Shown here: piece by piece, positions 44,529 through 53,576 of the stretch | How positions within the stretch are numbered: position 1 is the first letter of the stretch | Layout: the number at the start of each line of letters is the position of its first letter | NCBI RefSeq assembly: GCF_900156685.1 | Contig: NZ_FTOJ01000008.1 | Coordinates: 1 to 64,000, forward strand | DNA length: 64,000 bases | Reading direction: 5' to 3' | From: Chryseobacterium piscicola | Lineage (GTDB): Bacteria > Bacteroidota > Bacteroidia > Flavobacteriales > Weeksellaceae | The notes under the pieces: model-generated | The model's database searches: none | The model's input: the letters and a program-made list of their open reading frames with translations, nothing else | Told to the model about the DNA's origin: nothing | Made by a program: the position numbers and the translations under genes

Positions 44529-45996
44529 ATTTCAAAATACTCTTAATGAATTTCATGTTGATGTAATCTTCAATAGGGAAGATTTTGGTGAAATGATTTC
44601 CTATAAAAATAAGCAATAAAACAACTGCAGGTTTATAAACTAAATTGATGAAATTGTTCTCGAAAACAGGCAAAACAATCGCCACGGTGATCGCTAAAGT
44701 GCATATAATAGAAACAAAAATCATTTCAATTGAAAAAGGCGAAACTTTAAATACGAAATAATTGAAGATCACCTTTATCATATTATAAAGCGTCACTGAA
44801 ATCGCCGTAGATAAAGCAATCCCTATCAAAGAAAGATCGGTGTGGTTGATGAAATACCAATTTAAGCTTATCGTTAAACCCGCCAGTAAAAGCATGACGA
44901 TGATATTGAATTTGTAATATTTTGAAAGCGAAATAATGTTTCCGTTGAAACCGGTCGCCAAATCCAATAAAACGGCAGAGCCCCAAATCCAGATGACAGG
45001 TTCGTACATCCTCAGCAAATCGCCTTTTTTTGGCATAAAATGCGTTAAGTAAGGAAATCCTACCATGATGCAACCAAATAAAACAGCCCCCAGAAAGTAA
45101 ATGGTAAGCGATGTTTTTTTATGAAATCTGTCGAGTTCTTCCATATCTCCATCGGCCAAGTTTTTTCTGATAATAGGTGCGGAAATATTAAATAAACCCA
45201 ACTGCGGAATTGAAATCAACGAAATCAGCGCAAGTAAAATACTGTAAACAGCGATTTCTTCTTCTCCGATAAATTCACCAATCATGTAATTGTTAATGGC
45301 CATGTGATTGCCGAAAGTTCCTAGAAATCCGAAGAAACTATAGGCCGCAAATTCTCTGTAGAAATTGTCTTTCTTAAAATAATCTGTACTGAAATCGAGC
45401 TCTACTTTTTCAAGTTTGTTGGTGTAATAAATGTATCCAGAAAGCATCAAAGCAAATATTCCGAAGAAAAATGCCAATGCAATCTGCTCGGAAAACTGAA
45501 AATAAAAAAACAGACAAAACGAACCCAAATTGGCTAATTTTGGTAAAAGATTATCAAAAATATTAGAAACTACAATTCTTTTGTAATTGGAAATGTATCT
45601 GTTGAAAACTGCGCACAAAGACAGCGTAAAAACGAGTGGAAGAATATATTTTTTGCTTTCCCAGATTTTCATTTTTGTAAAGTCTAGAAAAAATGTGGGA
45701 ATGAGAAAAAAGACAATCAGAAAAATGAGAAAATTTATGCAAATCAAAGCCAGAGAGAGCGATAGCATATTCTGATTTTTGCCGTCTTCATGAGCTTTAC
45801 CGAAGAACTTCACATTGGAGTAGGAAATCCCCAAAACCACGAAAGGAACCAGCATCTCTGCCGCAGACATGATGTATCGTAATTTTCCGTAAAAAATAAG
45901 ATTGTTGGTAAAAATAAAAATAGAAAACATCCCGATTAACGTCGCGACGTACCCAATCACCGAATATTTAAAACCCTGCCTTGCCACTACACTCAT
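44521..45996 (-). CDS. second polysaccharide flippase-like protein (MOP superfamily)
   Basis: A 491-residue protein with 12 to 14 hydrophobic segments and the Wzx/RfbX layout: GFKYSVIGYVATLIGMFSIF near the start, FLGTFGNHMAINNYMIGEFI in the middle and a hydrophobic pair of C-terminal helices. It should move a lipid-linked sugar across the inner membrane. It follows the FkbM gene by 9 bases on the same strand and converges with the transferase gene. It is a separate type from the flippase at 14445. Confidence 0.85.
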   Translation of the reverse strand: MSVVARQGFKYSVIGYVATLIGMFSIFIFTNNLIFYGKLRYIMSAAEMLVPFVVLGISYSNVKFFGKAHEDGKNQNMLSLSLALICINFLIFLIVFFLIPTFFLDFTKMKIWESKKYILPLVFTLSLCAVFNRYISNYKRIVVSNIFDNLLPKLANLGSFCLFFYFQFSEQIALAFFFGIFALMLSGYIYYTNKLEKVELDFSTDYFKKDNFYREFAAYSFFGFLGTFGNHMAINNYMIGEFIGEEEIAVYSILLALISLISIPQLGLFNISAPIIRKNLADGDMEELDRFHKKTSLTIYFLGAVLFGCIMVGFPYLTHFMPKKGDLLRMYEPVIWIWGSAVLLDLATGFNGNIISLSKYYKFNIIVMLLLAGLTISLNWYFINHTDLSLIGIALSTAISVTLYNMIKVIFNYFVFKVSPFSIEMIFVSIICTLAITVAIVLPVFENNFINLVYKPAVVLLLIFIGNHFTKIFPIEDYINMKFIKSILKFK

Positions 45997-46005
45997 ACTC
46001 AGTTT

Positions 46006-46800
46006 TTAAACATTTTTAGGAAAGAAAATAATATTGTTGATGTATTCTGTTTTGTTTTTTTCGTCGCTGATGTTTTTGATTAAGATTTCTTCGGTCAGTT
46101 TTTCTAGTGTAAAGGTTTTTCGGTTGAGATAATTGGCGTCAAATCCCCAACTTTCAACTTCCGAAATCTCTTTCCAGATGGGTGTTTCGTGGTGTCTTTG
46201 TTCCATTTCAACCATTAGAGTAGGGTTAAATTTCTGTATCGTCTGTTTTGCGCCGAAAAGGGTCTTCATTTCATTTCCTTCCACGTCGATTTTGATGAAA
46301 TCTATTTTTTTAATGTTTTTAGATTTTGCCCAATCGTCTAGTTTTATCACTTCTACGGTCTCCGTGTAACTGTTTTCTTCGTCTTTTTCTTTGTAAGAAG
46401 TATTCAAAGTTCCTCTTGAGGCAACCATTTTTCCTTTAATAATCGGAACTTTAAACTGAGCTGTTGTGTTTTCGTCAGACAGCGCCACAGAAGAAATATT
46501 CATCGAGGGAAACAACCTTTTTAGTCTGATATTCAGTTTTTTATTGGGTTCGAAAGCGAAAATGTTTTGATGATTCAGTTTATTTTCAAACTGATAGAGA
46601 AAAGTTCCAACATTAGCGCCGATGTCAAAAATAACAGCATCATTTTTTAGATAATCTTTAATCCAAACCAGTTCTGGCTCTACATTTCTCGCCGAAAAGT
46701 TTTCTTTGGTGAGGTTTTTTAGATTCTTAAAATACCTCTGTTTGTAAAATCCTGGACTTATAAACTGCAGATTTTCTGCGAGTTGCTGGTATAAAGACAT
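46006..46800 (-). CDS. FkbM-family methyltransferase
   Basis: SAM-binding motif I is VIFDIGANVGTFLYQF (about 54-69), followed by IFAFEPNKKLNIRL, and the FkbM motif IDFIKIDVEGNEMKTL is near residue 165. The length (264 aa) is normal. FkbM relatives O-methylate sugars or polyketides. With flippase and transferases beside it, methylation of a glycan is likely. Confidence 0.87.
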   Translation of the reverse strand: MSLYQQLAENLQFISPGFYKQRYFKNLKNLTKENFSARNVEPELVWIKDYLKNDAVIFDIGANVGTFLYQFENKLNHQNIFAFEPNKKLNIRLKRLFPSMNISSVALSDENTTAQFKVPIIKGKMVASRGTLNTSYKEKDEENSYTETVEVIKLDDWAKSKNIKKIDFIKIDVEGNEMKTLFGAKQTIQKFNPTLMVEMEQRHHETPIWKEISEVESWGFDANYLNRKTFTLEKLTEEILIKNISDEKNKTEYINNIIFFPKNV

Positions 46801-46822
46801 TAGTTTTTCTTTTTATGACCTG

Positions 46823-46830
46823 CAAAGATA
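46823..46830 (-). promoter_or_regulatory. minus-strand -7 box (TATCTTTG) of the FkbM/flippase unit
   Basis: Read on the minus strand this is TATCTTTG, 22 bases before the ATG at 46800. No convincing -33 element is seen. Confidence 0.45.
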
Positions 46831-46940
46831 GTGAAATTGTGAAGGAATAAAAGAGTGTATTTTTTTCGAAATTATTTTTTGACGGACGTGGTTTGGGTGG
46901 TAGAGATTTTAAATTTGTAAGAAATAAATTTTTAAAAAAA

Positions 46941-47141
46941 ATGGCAAATTATTTATGGAAAGTTACCGCCAAAAGGAACAGTTTCGCGATTTTAAAAGGG
47001 ATGTATGTAGAAATTCTCGTGAAAAATGCGTCAAGAAAACCGAATCAGAAGGAAGTGATTGAAGCAATTAATCTGAAGTATGGTGATAAAACAGCTTCTA
47101 ACGGAACGAGTTTGTCGATTTTTGAGATTGTTGAAATATAA
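46941..47141 (+). CDS. small conserved-type protein of unknown function
   Basis: A basic 66-residue protein starting MANYLWKVTAKRNSFAILKG, with an internal LKYGDKTASNGTSLSIFEIVE. Its pattern resembles small DUF6140-like proteins of Bacteroidetes, but I am not sure. The frame opens earlier (46893), but ATG 46941 removes a low-quality leader. TAAATTTG at 46910-46917 is a possible -7 box. No function can be given. Confidence 0.5.
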   Translation: MANYLWKVTAKRNSFAILKGMYVEILVKNASRKPNQKEVIEAINLKYGDKTASNGTSLSIFEIVEI

Positions 47142-47250
47142 TTTATTTTCCCTAAATACGGGAAGCCGCAAATGTGTTATTGAGAGAAGTTTTAATTTTG
47201 AAGGAAAAATAAATATGAATTTAGATGTATTGGATGTGGAGTGAAAGAAA

Positions 47251-47764
47251 TTATCACAAAGATTGAGGAAAGACTTTTTGAAAACCAGTGAGGATTTTAA
47301 TCTAATTTATCTTTTAAGGAAGGAAAATAGTGATAGATAAACTCATTCCGCAATTATTGAAGATTTACTAACTCCTCATGGTAAAGATAGGTTTAGAGAT
47401 GAATTTCTTTCCATTTTTTTAAAATACTAAAAATTAAAGATTAAAGATTTCCACAAAAAAAATGTTTTAGTTTTAACTGATGGGTATAAATATTCCCAAT
47501 TAGGTGAAATTTCTGAATTTGAAAAAAGTGTTTTTAAGCAATTTTTAAAAGATGAAACTGTATTTAAAGTTAAAATTGAAGATGCGTCCAGTACATTTTA
47601 TAATGATTTTATAATTGATAATTTAAAAACTACTCCAACAACAAAATTTGATTCTTTTGTAGAAGAAACACATCTTGAGTTTGAGAAATTCATGAAGTCA
47701 AAATCATTATCAAAACTTAGAATAGTTTTGAAATTCCTTACTCAACAAAATTCTATTAATTAAA
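47251..47764 (+). pseudogene. dead PD-(D/E)XK-like nuclease gene (PDDEXK_4 type)
   Basis: One reading frame runs from 47251 to the TAA at 47762-47764 but is broken by two in-frame stops, TAA at 47338 and TAA at 47428. Between them lies THSAIIEDLLTPHGKDRFRD and then EFLSIFLKY, which matches the N-terminal signature of PDDEXK_4 proteins (HS..LA.LL.P.G.HG....F). The last 100 codons (from NVLVLTDGYKYSQLGE) have normal composition. At about 170 codons it also appears shortened. It ends 2 bases before the WYL regulator gene, suggesting a former two-gene unit. Confidence 0.65.
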
Positions 47765-47766
47765 AC

Positions 47767-48693
47767 ATGGCCCAACGCGAACAAATCTACCGTCTCATGC
47801 TTCTTGCAGAACTCCTCAAGAGAAAACAAAAAGGAGTTACTTATGATGAAGCCTACGATTATCTCGACCAGAAATTCAGAGATAAAGGCTTTGATTTGAA
47901 ATTTAGTGAAAAGACTCTTAAGCGTGATCGGGAACAGATTGCTGATATTCTGGGTATTGAAAGTTCATACTCTAGAACAGAAAAAAACTTTAAAATCACA
48001 GAAATGGAAATAGAGGAAGGAACCGAAACCGTTTTCGACAATATTCTCCTCATCGACGCGTACCGACAAACAAAAGGAAATTCAGATATTATGCTCTTCG
48101 AGAAAAGAAAAGCCAGAGGTTTAGAACATCTCAACGGAATTCTTCACGCTATTCAAAACAAAAAAATAATCACTTTCAATTATACCAAATATTGGGATGA
48201 AATTCCCCAGAAAAGAGTTTTAGAACCCTATGCATTAAAGGAATTCAATTATCGTTGGTATCTTTTGGCAAACGAAAAAAATAAAGACGATTTTAAACTC
48301 AAAACTTTTGGTCTAGACAGAGTTTCGTCGTTGGAAATTACCCATTCTACATTTACCAAAAAGACAATTGATGTAGAGTTGCTTTTTAAATATTCTTTCG
48401 GTATTATTTCCAGTTTAGATGAAGATCCTATAGAGATTGTTCTCTCTTTTGATGCGGTGCAGGGAAAATACATTAAATCTCTACCACTTCATCATACGCA
48501 GGAAATTATGAGCGAAAACGCAGAAAATCTGGTGATAAAATTGTTTTTAGTTCCCAGTTTTGATTTTATTCAGCAAATTTTGTCGCATGGTGATTTTGTA
48601 GAAGTGATTTCTCCAAAAAACTTTAAAAACCAAGTTGTAGATAAAATTGATAACATGAAAAAAAGATATAAAAAACAAAAACCTATGATGTAG
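47767..48693 (+). CDS. WYL-domain transcriptional regulator
   Basis: The N-terminal part (AQREQIYRLMLLAELLKRKQ, then KTLKRDREQIADILGIE) is a winged-helix DNA-binding region. The WYL domain holds KIITFNYTKYW, RVLEPYALKEFNYRWYLLA (the WYL motif as WYL) and LKTFGLDRVSSLEI. A WCX-like C-terminal part follows (308 aa in total). WYL proteins sense ligands such as nucleic acids and often control defence genes. Here the gene is coupled to a dead nuclease gene. Confidence 0.88.
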   Translation: MAQREQIYRLMLLAELLKRKQKGVTYDEAYDYLDQKFRDKGFDLKFSEKTLKRDREQIADILGIESSYSRTEKNFKITEMEIEEGTETVFDNILLIDAYRQTKGNSDIMLFEKRKARGLEHLNGILHAIQNKKIITFNYTKYWDEIPQKRVLEPYALKEFNYRWYLLANEKNKDDFKLKTFGLDRVSSLEITHSTFTKKTIDVELLFKYSFGIISSLDEDPIEIVLSFDAVQGKYIKSLPLHHTQEIMSENAENLVIKLFLVPSFDFIQQILSHGDFVEVISPKNFKNQVVDKIDNMKKRYKKQKPMM

Positions 48694-48763
48694 AAGTGAG
48701 AACATAGTGCACTTTGAGTGAAATTCTAAAGAGATGTATAAGGGAAATAGGTTTTGAAAATGA

Positions 48764-49432
48764 TTATTTTTCCAAAGCGGTATCCAAAAAATCATTCAAA
48801 GGTTTGGCAGCTTCAAATATTTTTGAAATGTTTTTTACTGCATTTTTATCCGAAAGATCTTTGTTTGTGACTTTGTGAACGCCGATGAAACTTTTCAATT
48901 TTAAATATTCAGCCATGGGATCGTCTTTTTCAAAACCTTGAGGAACGTTTTTTAATCTGTGTTCAGGATCCAATTCAGCATAATATTTTTTGAAATCTTT
49001 ATCTTCAATAGCTTTTAGAAAATCGTCTTTAAATAAAGAAATTTCTTTTCTGATGTCTTTTAAAATAGGTGAGTCTGGCAGATAAATTCCGCTTCCTAAA
49101 AAAGATTTCCCCGATTCTATATGGAGATAAAAACCAGCTTTAGAATTCATTTTTCCCATTCCCAATGATGCACCAAAATAAGTTTTGTATGGCGTTTTAT
49201 CTTTTGAGAATCTAGTATCACGATAAATTCTTAATAAAGATTTTTTAGCATCCAATTTCAATATATTTTCATCAAATTTTCCCATTTCTCCTATTAATTC
49301 TTCAGTGAAATCTTTAAAATCCGATTGTGCTTCTAGGAAAAAGTCTTTATTGTCATTAAACCATTCCCGCGTATTGTTTTTCTCAATAAGTTTCAAAAAA
49401 TCGAATACTTTTGTTGAGATTTGTGATGCCAT
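48764..49432 (-). CDS. DUF2461 family protein
   Basis: The pattern matches DUF2461/TIGR02453 closely: VFDFLKLIEKNNTREWFNDN near residues 9-28, then KSLLRIYRDTRFSKDKTPYK, GFYLHIE and SFLGSGIYLPDSPILKDIR. The length (222 aa) is typical. The biochemical role of the family is unknown. TAAATTTG at 49448-49455 on the minus strand is a likely -7 box just before the start. Confidence 0.88.
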   Translation of the reverse strand: MASQISTKVFDFLKLIEKNNTREWFNDNKDFFLEAQSDFKDFTEELIGEMGKFDENILKLDAKKSLLRIYRDTRFSKDKTPYKTYFGASLGMGKMNSKAGFYLHIESGKSFLGSGIYLPDSPILKDIRKEISLFKDDFLKAIEDKDFKKYYAELDPEHRLKNVPQGFEKDDPMAEYLKLKSFIGVHKVTNKDLSDKNAVKNISKIFEAAKPLNDFLDTALEK

Positions 49433-49655
49433 ACTTTAATTTTTAATCAAATTTAAATAATATTATTGAAATTGAATGAGAAGAATCTTTTCATAAATTC
49501 ATAATTATTAATATGTAAAACGTATTTTGTCGTATTTGTAATTATTGTTGAAAGATTTTTAAAGTAAAAATAAAAAAAGTATAGTTTTTTTTGTATAAAT
49601 ATAAAAAGGTTACATTTTTCTAAATCAAAATTATCAATTCTTTAATAATTTATAA

Positions 49656-49685
49656 TTTGATATTGAAATAAAAGTTGTATATTTG
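49656..49685 (+). promoter_or_regulatory. promoter TTTG-N18-TATATTTG of the DEAD-box gene
   Basis: TTTG (49656-49659), 18 bases, TATATTTG (49678-49685): a full match to the Bacteroidetes consensus, 20 bases before the ATG. The leader is only about 15 bases. The rest of the 273-base divergent spacer is AT-rich and shows nothing else. Confidence 0.75.
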
Positions 49686-49705
49686 CAAAAATTTTATATT
49701 AATTA

Positions 49706-51442
49706 ATGAATTTATTTACGGAGTCCAATTTAAGTCCTGATATCTTGAAGGCAGTTGGCGAACTGGGTTTTGAAAGCCCGACAGAAATCCAAAAACAGAC
49801 TATCCCTTTCATTCTTTCAGATATTCGCGATTTGATCGCACTTGCGCAGACAGGGACAGGCAAAACAGCAGCGTTTTCGCTTCCGATTTTGGATATGATT
49901 GACGATACGAGTCGCAAAATCCAATTTTTGGTGCTTTGTCCGACACGGGAACTATGTCTTCAGATTGCTAAAGACATAAGCAATTACTCGAAATACATGC
50001 CGAACATAAAATCGACGGCAGTTTACGGGGGAAGTAGTATTATGGATCAGATCAGATCTTTAAAGGATAAACCACAAATCATTGTGGGAACTCCTGGAAG
50101 GGTGATCGACTTGATTAACAGAAAAGCATTAGACTTTTCTGCAATTCATTGGTTGGTTTTAGACGAAGCCGATGAAATGCTTTCAATGGGTTTCAAAGAC
50201 GAATTGGAAACGATTCTTAGAGAAACTCCTGAAACTAAGCAAACTTTCTTGTTCTCGGCAACGATGAGCAAAGAAGTAGAGAAAATTTCAAAAAATTATT
50301 TGACCTCACCACACAGAATTTCTGTAGGTTCTATTAACGAAGTTAAAAAGAACATCAAGCATGAATATTATGTAGCTGGTTACCGTCAGAAAAAAGAGGC
50401 TTTGAAGAGATTAATCGATTCAAATCCTAATCAATATTCAATTATCTTCTGTAGAACAAGAATGGAAACTCAGGAAGTAGCTGATTTCTTGATGCAAAAC
50501 GGCTATGCAGCTGATGCTCTTCATGGGGACCTTTCTCAGGCGCAGAGAGATACAGTAATGAAGAAATTCAGACTGAAAAATATCGATATCTTGGTAGCTA
50601 CAGATGTTGCAGCGAGAGGTTTGGATGTAGATTCTTTAACGCACGTTGTACACTATTCTTTACCAGATGATCCTGAAGTATTTGTTCACAGAAGTGGTAG
50701 AACAGGTAGAGCAGGAAAAGACGGTATTTCTATTTCTTTGATTAAACCTGAAGAAAGCAGAAAACTGAAGCAGATAAAATCTGTTACTAAGATTGATATT
50801 GCTGAAGCTAGAATTCCTACTGGTGAAGATATTGTAAAAGCTCAGGTTGCCGGTGTTTTTGAAAATTTATTAGAAGTACACGAAGATTTCTTTGAATTTG
50901 ATGATGCCTTGATTCCCGATCTTTCTGAATTCACAAAAGAAGAATTGGTTCATAAACTGCTTCAGTTTCAACTAAAAGATCTTGCTTTGTACTACAAAGA
51001 TAAACAAGACATCTTGGAACAGAAAATGAGCAATAGAGATGATGACAGAGGTGGAAGAAATGATAGGAGAGACCGAGACAGAGGACCAAGAGACAGAGAT
51101 AGAGACAGAGGACCAAGAGGAGATCGTGACGGAAGAAGCGACAGAGGTGGTGATAGAAGAGGAGCTGACCGTGGTGGAAAACCAAGACAGAGAGACGAAA
51201 ATATGACTAGATTTTTCTTTAACCTGGGTAAAAAAGACCAGTTGAAAAAGTTAGACGTATTAGAAATCATCAACAAGGCTACTACCAGCAAAGGAAACAA
51301 AAGAGCTGAAATTGGAAACATTGAAATTCTTGAAAAATTCTCATTCTTTGAGATTGAAAAATCTTATAAAAATGAACTTTTAGGAAATATTCAATCTATG
51401 AAGTTTAAAGGAAAAGATATGAGAGCTGAAGAAGCGAACTGA
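49706..51442 (+). CDS. DEAD-box RNA helicase with DbpA-type RNA-binding domain
   Basis: The helicase core is complete: Q motif, AQTGTGKTAAF (motif I), PTRELCLQ (Ia), VLDEADEML (II), FSATMS (III), DVAARGLDVD (V) and HRSGRTGRAG (VI). A linker and an Arg/Asp/Gly-rich stretch (about residues 448-492) follow. The C-terminal domain beginning MTRFFFNLGKKDQ and ending KFKGKDMRAE resembles the DbpA RNA-binding fold. At 578 residues it is of the DeaD/CsdA class, acting in ribosome assembly and RNA turnover. It is monocistronic, with its own promoter and terminator. Confidence 0.93.
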   Translation: MNLFTESNLSPDILKAVGELGFESPTEIQKQTIPFILSDIRDLIALAQTGTGKTAAFSLPILDMIDDTSRKIQFLVLCPTRELCLQIAKDISNYSKYMPNIKSTAVYGGSSIMDQIRSLKDKPQIIVGTPGRVIDLINRKALDFSAIHWLVLDEADEMLSMGFKDELETILRETPETKQTFLFSATMSKEVEKISKNYLTSPHRISVGSINEVKKNIKHEYYVAGYRQKKEALKRLIDSNPNQYSIIFCRTRMETQEVADFLMQNGYAADALHGDLSQAQRDTVMKKFRLKNIDILVATDVAARGLDVDSLTHVVHYSLPDDPEVFVHRSGRTGRAGKDGISISLIKPEESRKLKQIKSVTKIDIAEARIPTGEDIVKAQVAGVFENLLEVHEDFFEFDDALIPDLSEFTKEELVHKLLQFQLKDLALYYKDKQDILEQKMSNRDDDRGGRNDRRDRDRGPRDRDRDRGPRGDRDGRSDRGGDRRGADRGGKPRQRDENMTRFFFNLGKKDQLKKLDVLEIINKATTSKGNKRAEIGNIEILEKFSFFEIEKSYKNELLGNIQSMKFKGKDMRAEEAN

Positions 51443-51464
51443 TCTTATTTCTAAAATATATTTG

Positions 51465-51490
51465 AAGCCGACATTTTTGTCGGCTTTTTT
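51465..51490 (+). terminator. strong terminator after the DEAD-box gene
   Basis: AAGCCGACA (51465-51473) pairs with TGTCGGCTT (51478-51486) around a 4-base loop, then a T-run. Confidence 0.9.
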
Positions 51491-51617
51491 TATTTAAAAT
51501 TCTGAAAGTCAGTATTTTGTAGGGGTTGTATTGAAGTTGATAAATTCATTTTAAATTGCAAATTTTGATGTGAACAAATATTATCTCAATGTGAACAAAA
51601 ATTAACGCGGGATGCTT

Positions 51618-51646
51618 TTTGATAAGAAGCTTTTTTAGGAAATTTG
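51618..51646 (+). promoter_or_regulatory. promoter TTTG-N17-GAAATTTG of the DUF47/PiT operon
   Basis: TTTG (51618-51621), 17 bases, GAAATTTG (51639-51646), with one change from consensus (GA for TA). It overlaps the upstream TTG that opens the frame at 51619, supporting ATG 51676 as the start. Confidence 0.5.
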
Positions 51647-51675
51647 CACACGAATTAAAATATAAATACTTTACA

Positions 51676-52314
51676 ATGGGAATTGGTAATATTTTCCACG
51701 CTTTTCAACCGAAAGATAAAATCTTCTTCGTACTTTTTGAAAAAGTAACTGACAACCTTGTGGCTATGTCTGAAGAGTTTAATAATGGTATCAAAGATTT
51801 TGATGTGAATGATGACACCATGTTGAAGAAAATGAGTGACTACGAGCACAAAAACGACGAGTTGACTCACGAGATTTTTATAGAGTTGGGGAAAAACTTT
51901 ATTACGCCTTTCGATAGAGAAGATATCCACACCTTGGCAACTGGGCTTGATGATATTGCAGATTATATCTACGCTTCTACGAAATATATTTTCTTATATA
52001 AGTCTCCAGAAATGAAGGCTTACTCAGATTTTTCTTTATTGATTCACAAAGCATGTATTGAAATTCAAAATGCAATGAAAAATCTTAAAGGTTTCAAAAA
52101 CATGGAGCAGGTGAAAGAAGCTTGCATCAAAGTAAATTCTATTGAAAATATTGCTGATGATTTGCTCTCAAACTCTATGGTAGATTTATTTGAAACCAAT
52201 GATGCCATTAATATCATCAAAGTTTCTTCTGTATTGAATTATCTGGAAATTGTTACCGATAAAGCTGAAGATGTAGCCAATACAATCGAAAATATCATGA
52301 TTAAATACGCTTAA
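51676..52314 (+). CDS. DUF47 PhoU-like phosphate transport accessory protein
   Basis: A 212-residue all-helical protein starting MGIGNIFHAFQPKDKIFF, with KMSDYEHKNDELTHEIFIEL and DDIADYIYASTKY, and a repeat of ENIADDLLSNSM type near the end. This is the DUF47 (TIGR00153) pattern. Such proteins are encoded directly before PiT transporters, as here (15 bases), and are thought to regulate them. The frame extends upstream to TTG 51619, but the promoter lies there. Confidence 0.9.
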   Translation: MGIGNIFHAFQPKDKIFFVLFEKVTDNLVAMSEEFNNGIKDFDVNDDTMLKKMSDYEHKNDELTHEIFIELGKNFITPFDREDIHTLATGLDDIADYIYASTKYIFLYKSPEMKAYSDFSLLIHKACIEIQNAMKNLKGFKNMEQVKEACIKVNSIENIADDLLSNSMVDLFETNDAINIIKVSSVLNYLEIVTDKAEDVANTIENIMIKYA

Positions 52315-52329
52315 ACAAGAGATCTAAAA

Positions 52330-53472
52330 ATGGAATTTCCTATTTTACTTATAGTGATCATTGCTTTGGCGCTTATATTCGATTACATTAATGGTTTTCA
52401 TGACGCAGCCAACTCGATTGCTACTATTGTTTCTACAAAAGTTTTAACTCCTTTTCAGGCTGTACTTTGGGCAGCACTTTGGAATTTTGCGGCTTTCTTT
52501 ATCGCGGCATATATTATTAAGGATTTTAAAATTGGTAATACAATTGCAAAAACAGTTAACGAAAACTTTATTACGCTCGAAGTAATTTTCTCTGGTCTTA
52601 TGGCCGCAATTGCTTGGAATCTTCTTACCTGGTGGTTTGGGATTCCTTCTTCTTCTTCTCATACCTTGATTGGTGGTTTTCTAGGTGCCGCATTAATGCA
52701 CGCATTTATGATGGATTACAGAGAGGTGGTAGCTGCACATCCAGACTTTGGTACTTTTGAAACCTTAAAACAAGCTTTTTTAAAAGTAACTACACAAGAT
52801 ATTGTGAAATTTGAGAAAGTAATTCCCATATTTCTATTTATTTTCATGGCACCAATAGTAGGGATGATTATTTCAATTATTATTACTTTTATTATTGTAC
52901 ATCTTTACAAAAATTCAAATCCTTACAAAGCGGATAAGTCTTTCAAAAGATTGCAGTTGGTATCTTCTGCCTTGTTCAGTTTAGGACATGGTCTTAATGA
53001 TGCCCAGAAAGTAATGGGAATTATTGGTGCAGCTGTTATTTATTATCATGTTCAGATGCTTGTAGATCCAGCTTATATTAAAATTGCTTCTGCTGACCGT
53101 TTTGATCACTTTGCTAACGATTATCTTTGGGTGCCATTGGTGTCTTTCGTAGCCATCGCATTGGGAACAATGAGCGGAGGTTGGAAGATCATTAAAACAA
53201 TGGGAACAAAAATTACAAAAGTAACTTCTTTGGAAGGTGTAAGTGCTGAAACTGCTGGTGCTATCACATTGTTCTTAACAGACCATTTCGGTATTCCTGT
53301 TTCTACTACACACACCATTACCGGTTCTATTATCGGGGTAGGTTTAACGAAAAGAATCTCAGCGGTACGTTGGGGAATCACGGTAAGTCTTCTTTGGGCT
53401 TGGGTTTTAACCATTCCTATTTCAGCTATCGTTGCAGGACTTACTTATCTTTTAGTTACTGCTCTTACTTAA
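52330..53472 (+). CDS. inorganic phosphate transporter, PiT family
   Basis: A membrane protein of 380 residues with about ten helices and both copies of the PiT signature: DYINGFHDAANSIATIVSTK (residues 19-38) and LGHGLNDAQKVMGIIG in the second half. PSSSSHTLIGG and PVSTTHTITG are the matching helix-turn segments. PiT proteins co-transport phosphate, often as a metal-phosphate complex, at the inner membrane. It forms an operon with DUF47. Confidence 0.95.
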   Translation: MEFPILLIVIIALALIFDYINGFHDAANSIATIVSTKVLTPFQAVLWAALWNFAAFFIAAYIIKDFKIGNTIAKTVNENFITLEVIFSGLMAAIAWNLLTWWFGIPSSSSHTLIGGFLGAALMHAFMMDYREVVAAHPDFGTFETLKQAFLKVTTQDIVKFEKVIPIFLFIFMAPIVGMIISIIITFIIVHLYKNSNPYKADKSFKRLQLVSSALFSLGHGLNDAQKVMGIIGAAVIYYHVQMLVDPAYIKIASADRFDHFANDYLWVPLVSFVAIALGTMSGGWKIIKTMGTKITKVTSLEGVSAETAGAITLFLTDHFGIPVSTTHTITGSIIGVGLTKRISAVRWGITVSLLWAWVLTIPISAIVAGLTYLLVTALT

Positions 53473-53496
53473 AAGAAAATTTTACTTCAAAATATC

Positions 53497-53527
53497 AAAA
53501 CTTTGCTCATTCGGGCAAAGTTTTTTG
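53497..53527 (+). terminator. terminator after the phosphate transporter gene
   Basis: AAAACTTTGC (53497-53506) pairs with GCAAAGTTTT (53515-53524), followed by further T. Confidence 0.85.
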
Positions 53528-53558
53528 TTTCAAAACCCCTCAGAAAATTGTATTTTTG
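53524..53558 (+). promoter_or_regulatory. promoter TTTG-N23-TATTTTTG of the polyprenyl synthetase gene
   Basis: TTTG (53524-53527) and TATTTTTG (53551-53558) are spaced by 23 bases, at the long end of the accepted range. It overlaps the preceding terminator and supports ATG 53577 as the start. Confidence 0.5.
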
Positions 53559-53576
53559 TTCAAATTAAAATCTTCT

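Noticed and set aside
50931-51321. Leu/Ser-rich minus-strand frames inside the DEAD-box gene
   Set aside because: They are the reverse complement of the Arg/Asp repeat tract and carry no independent signal.
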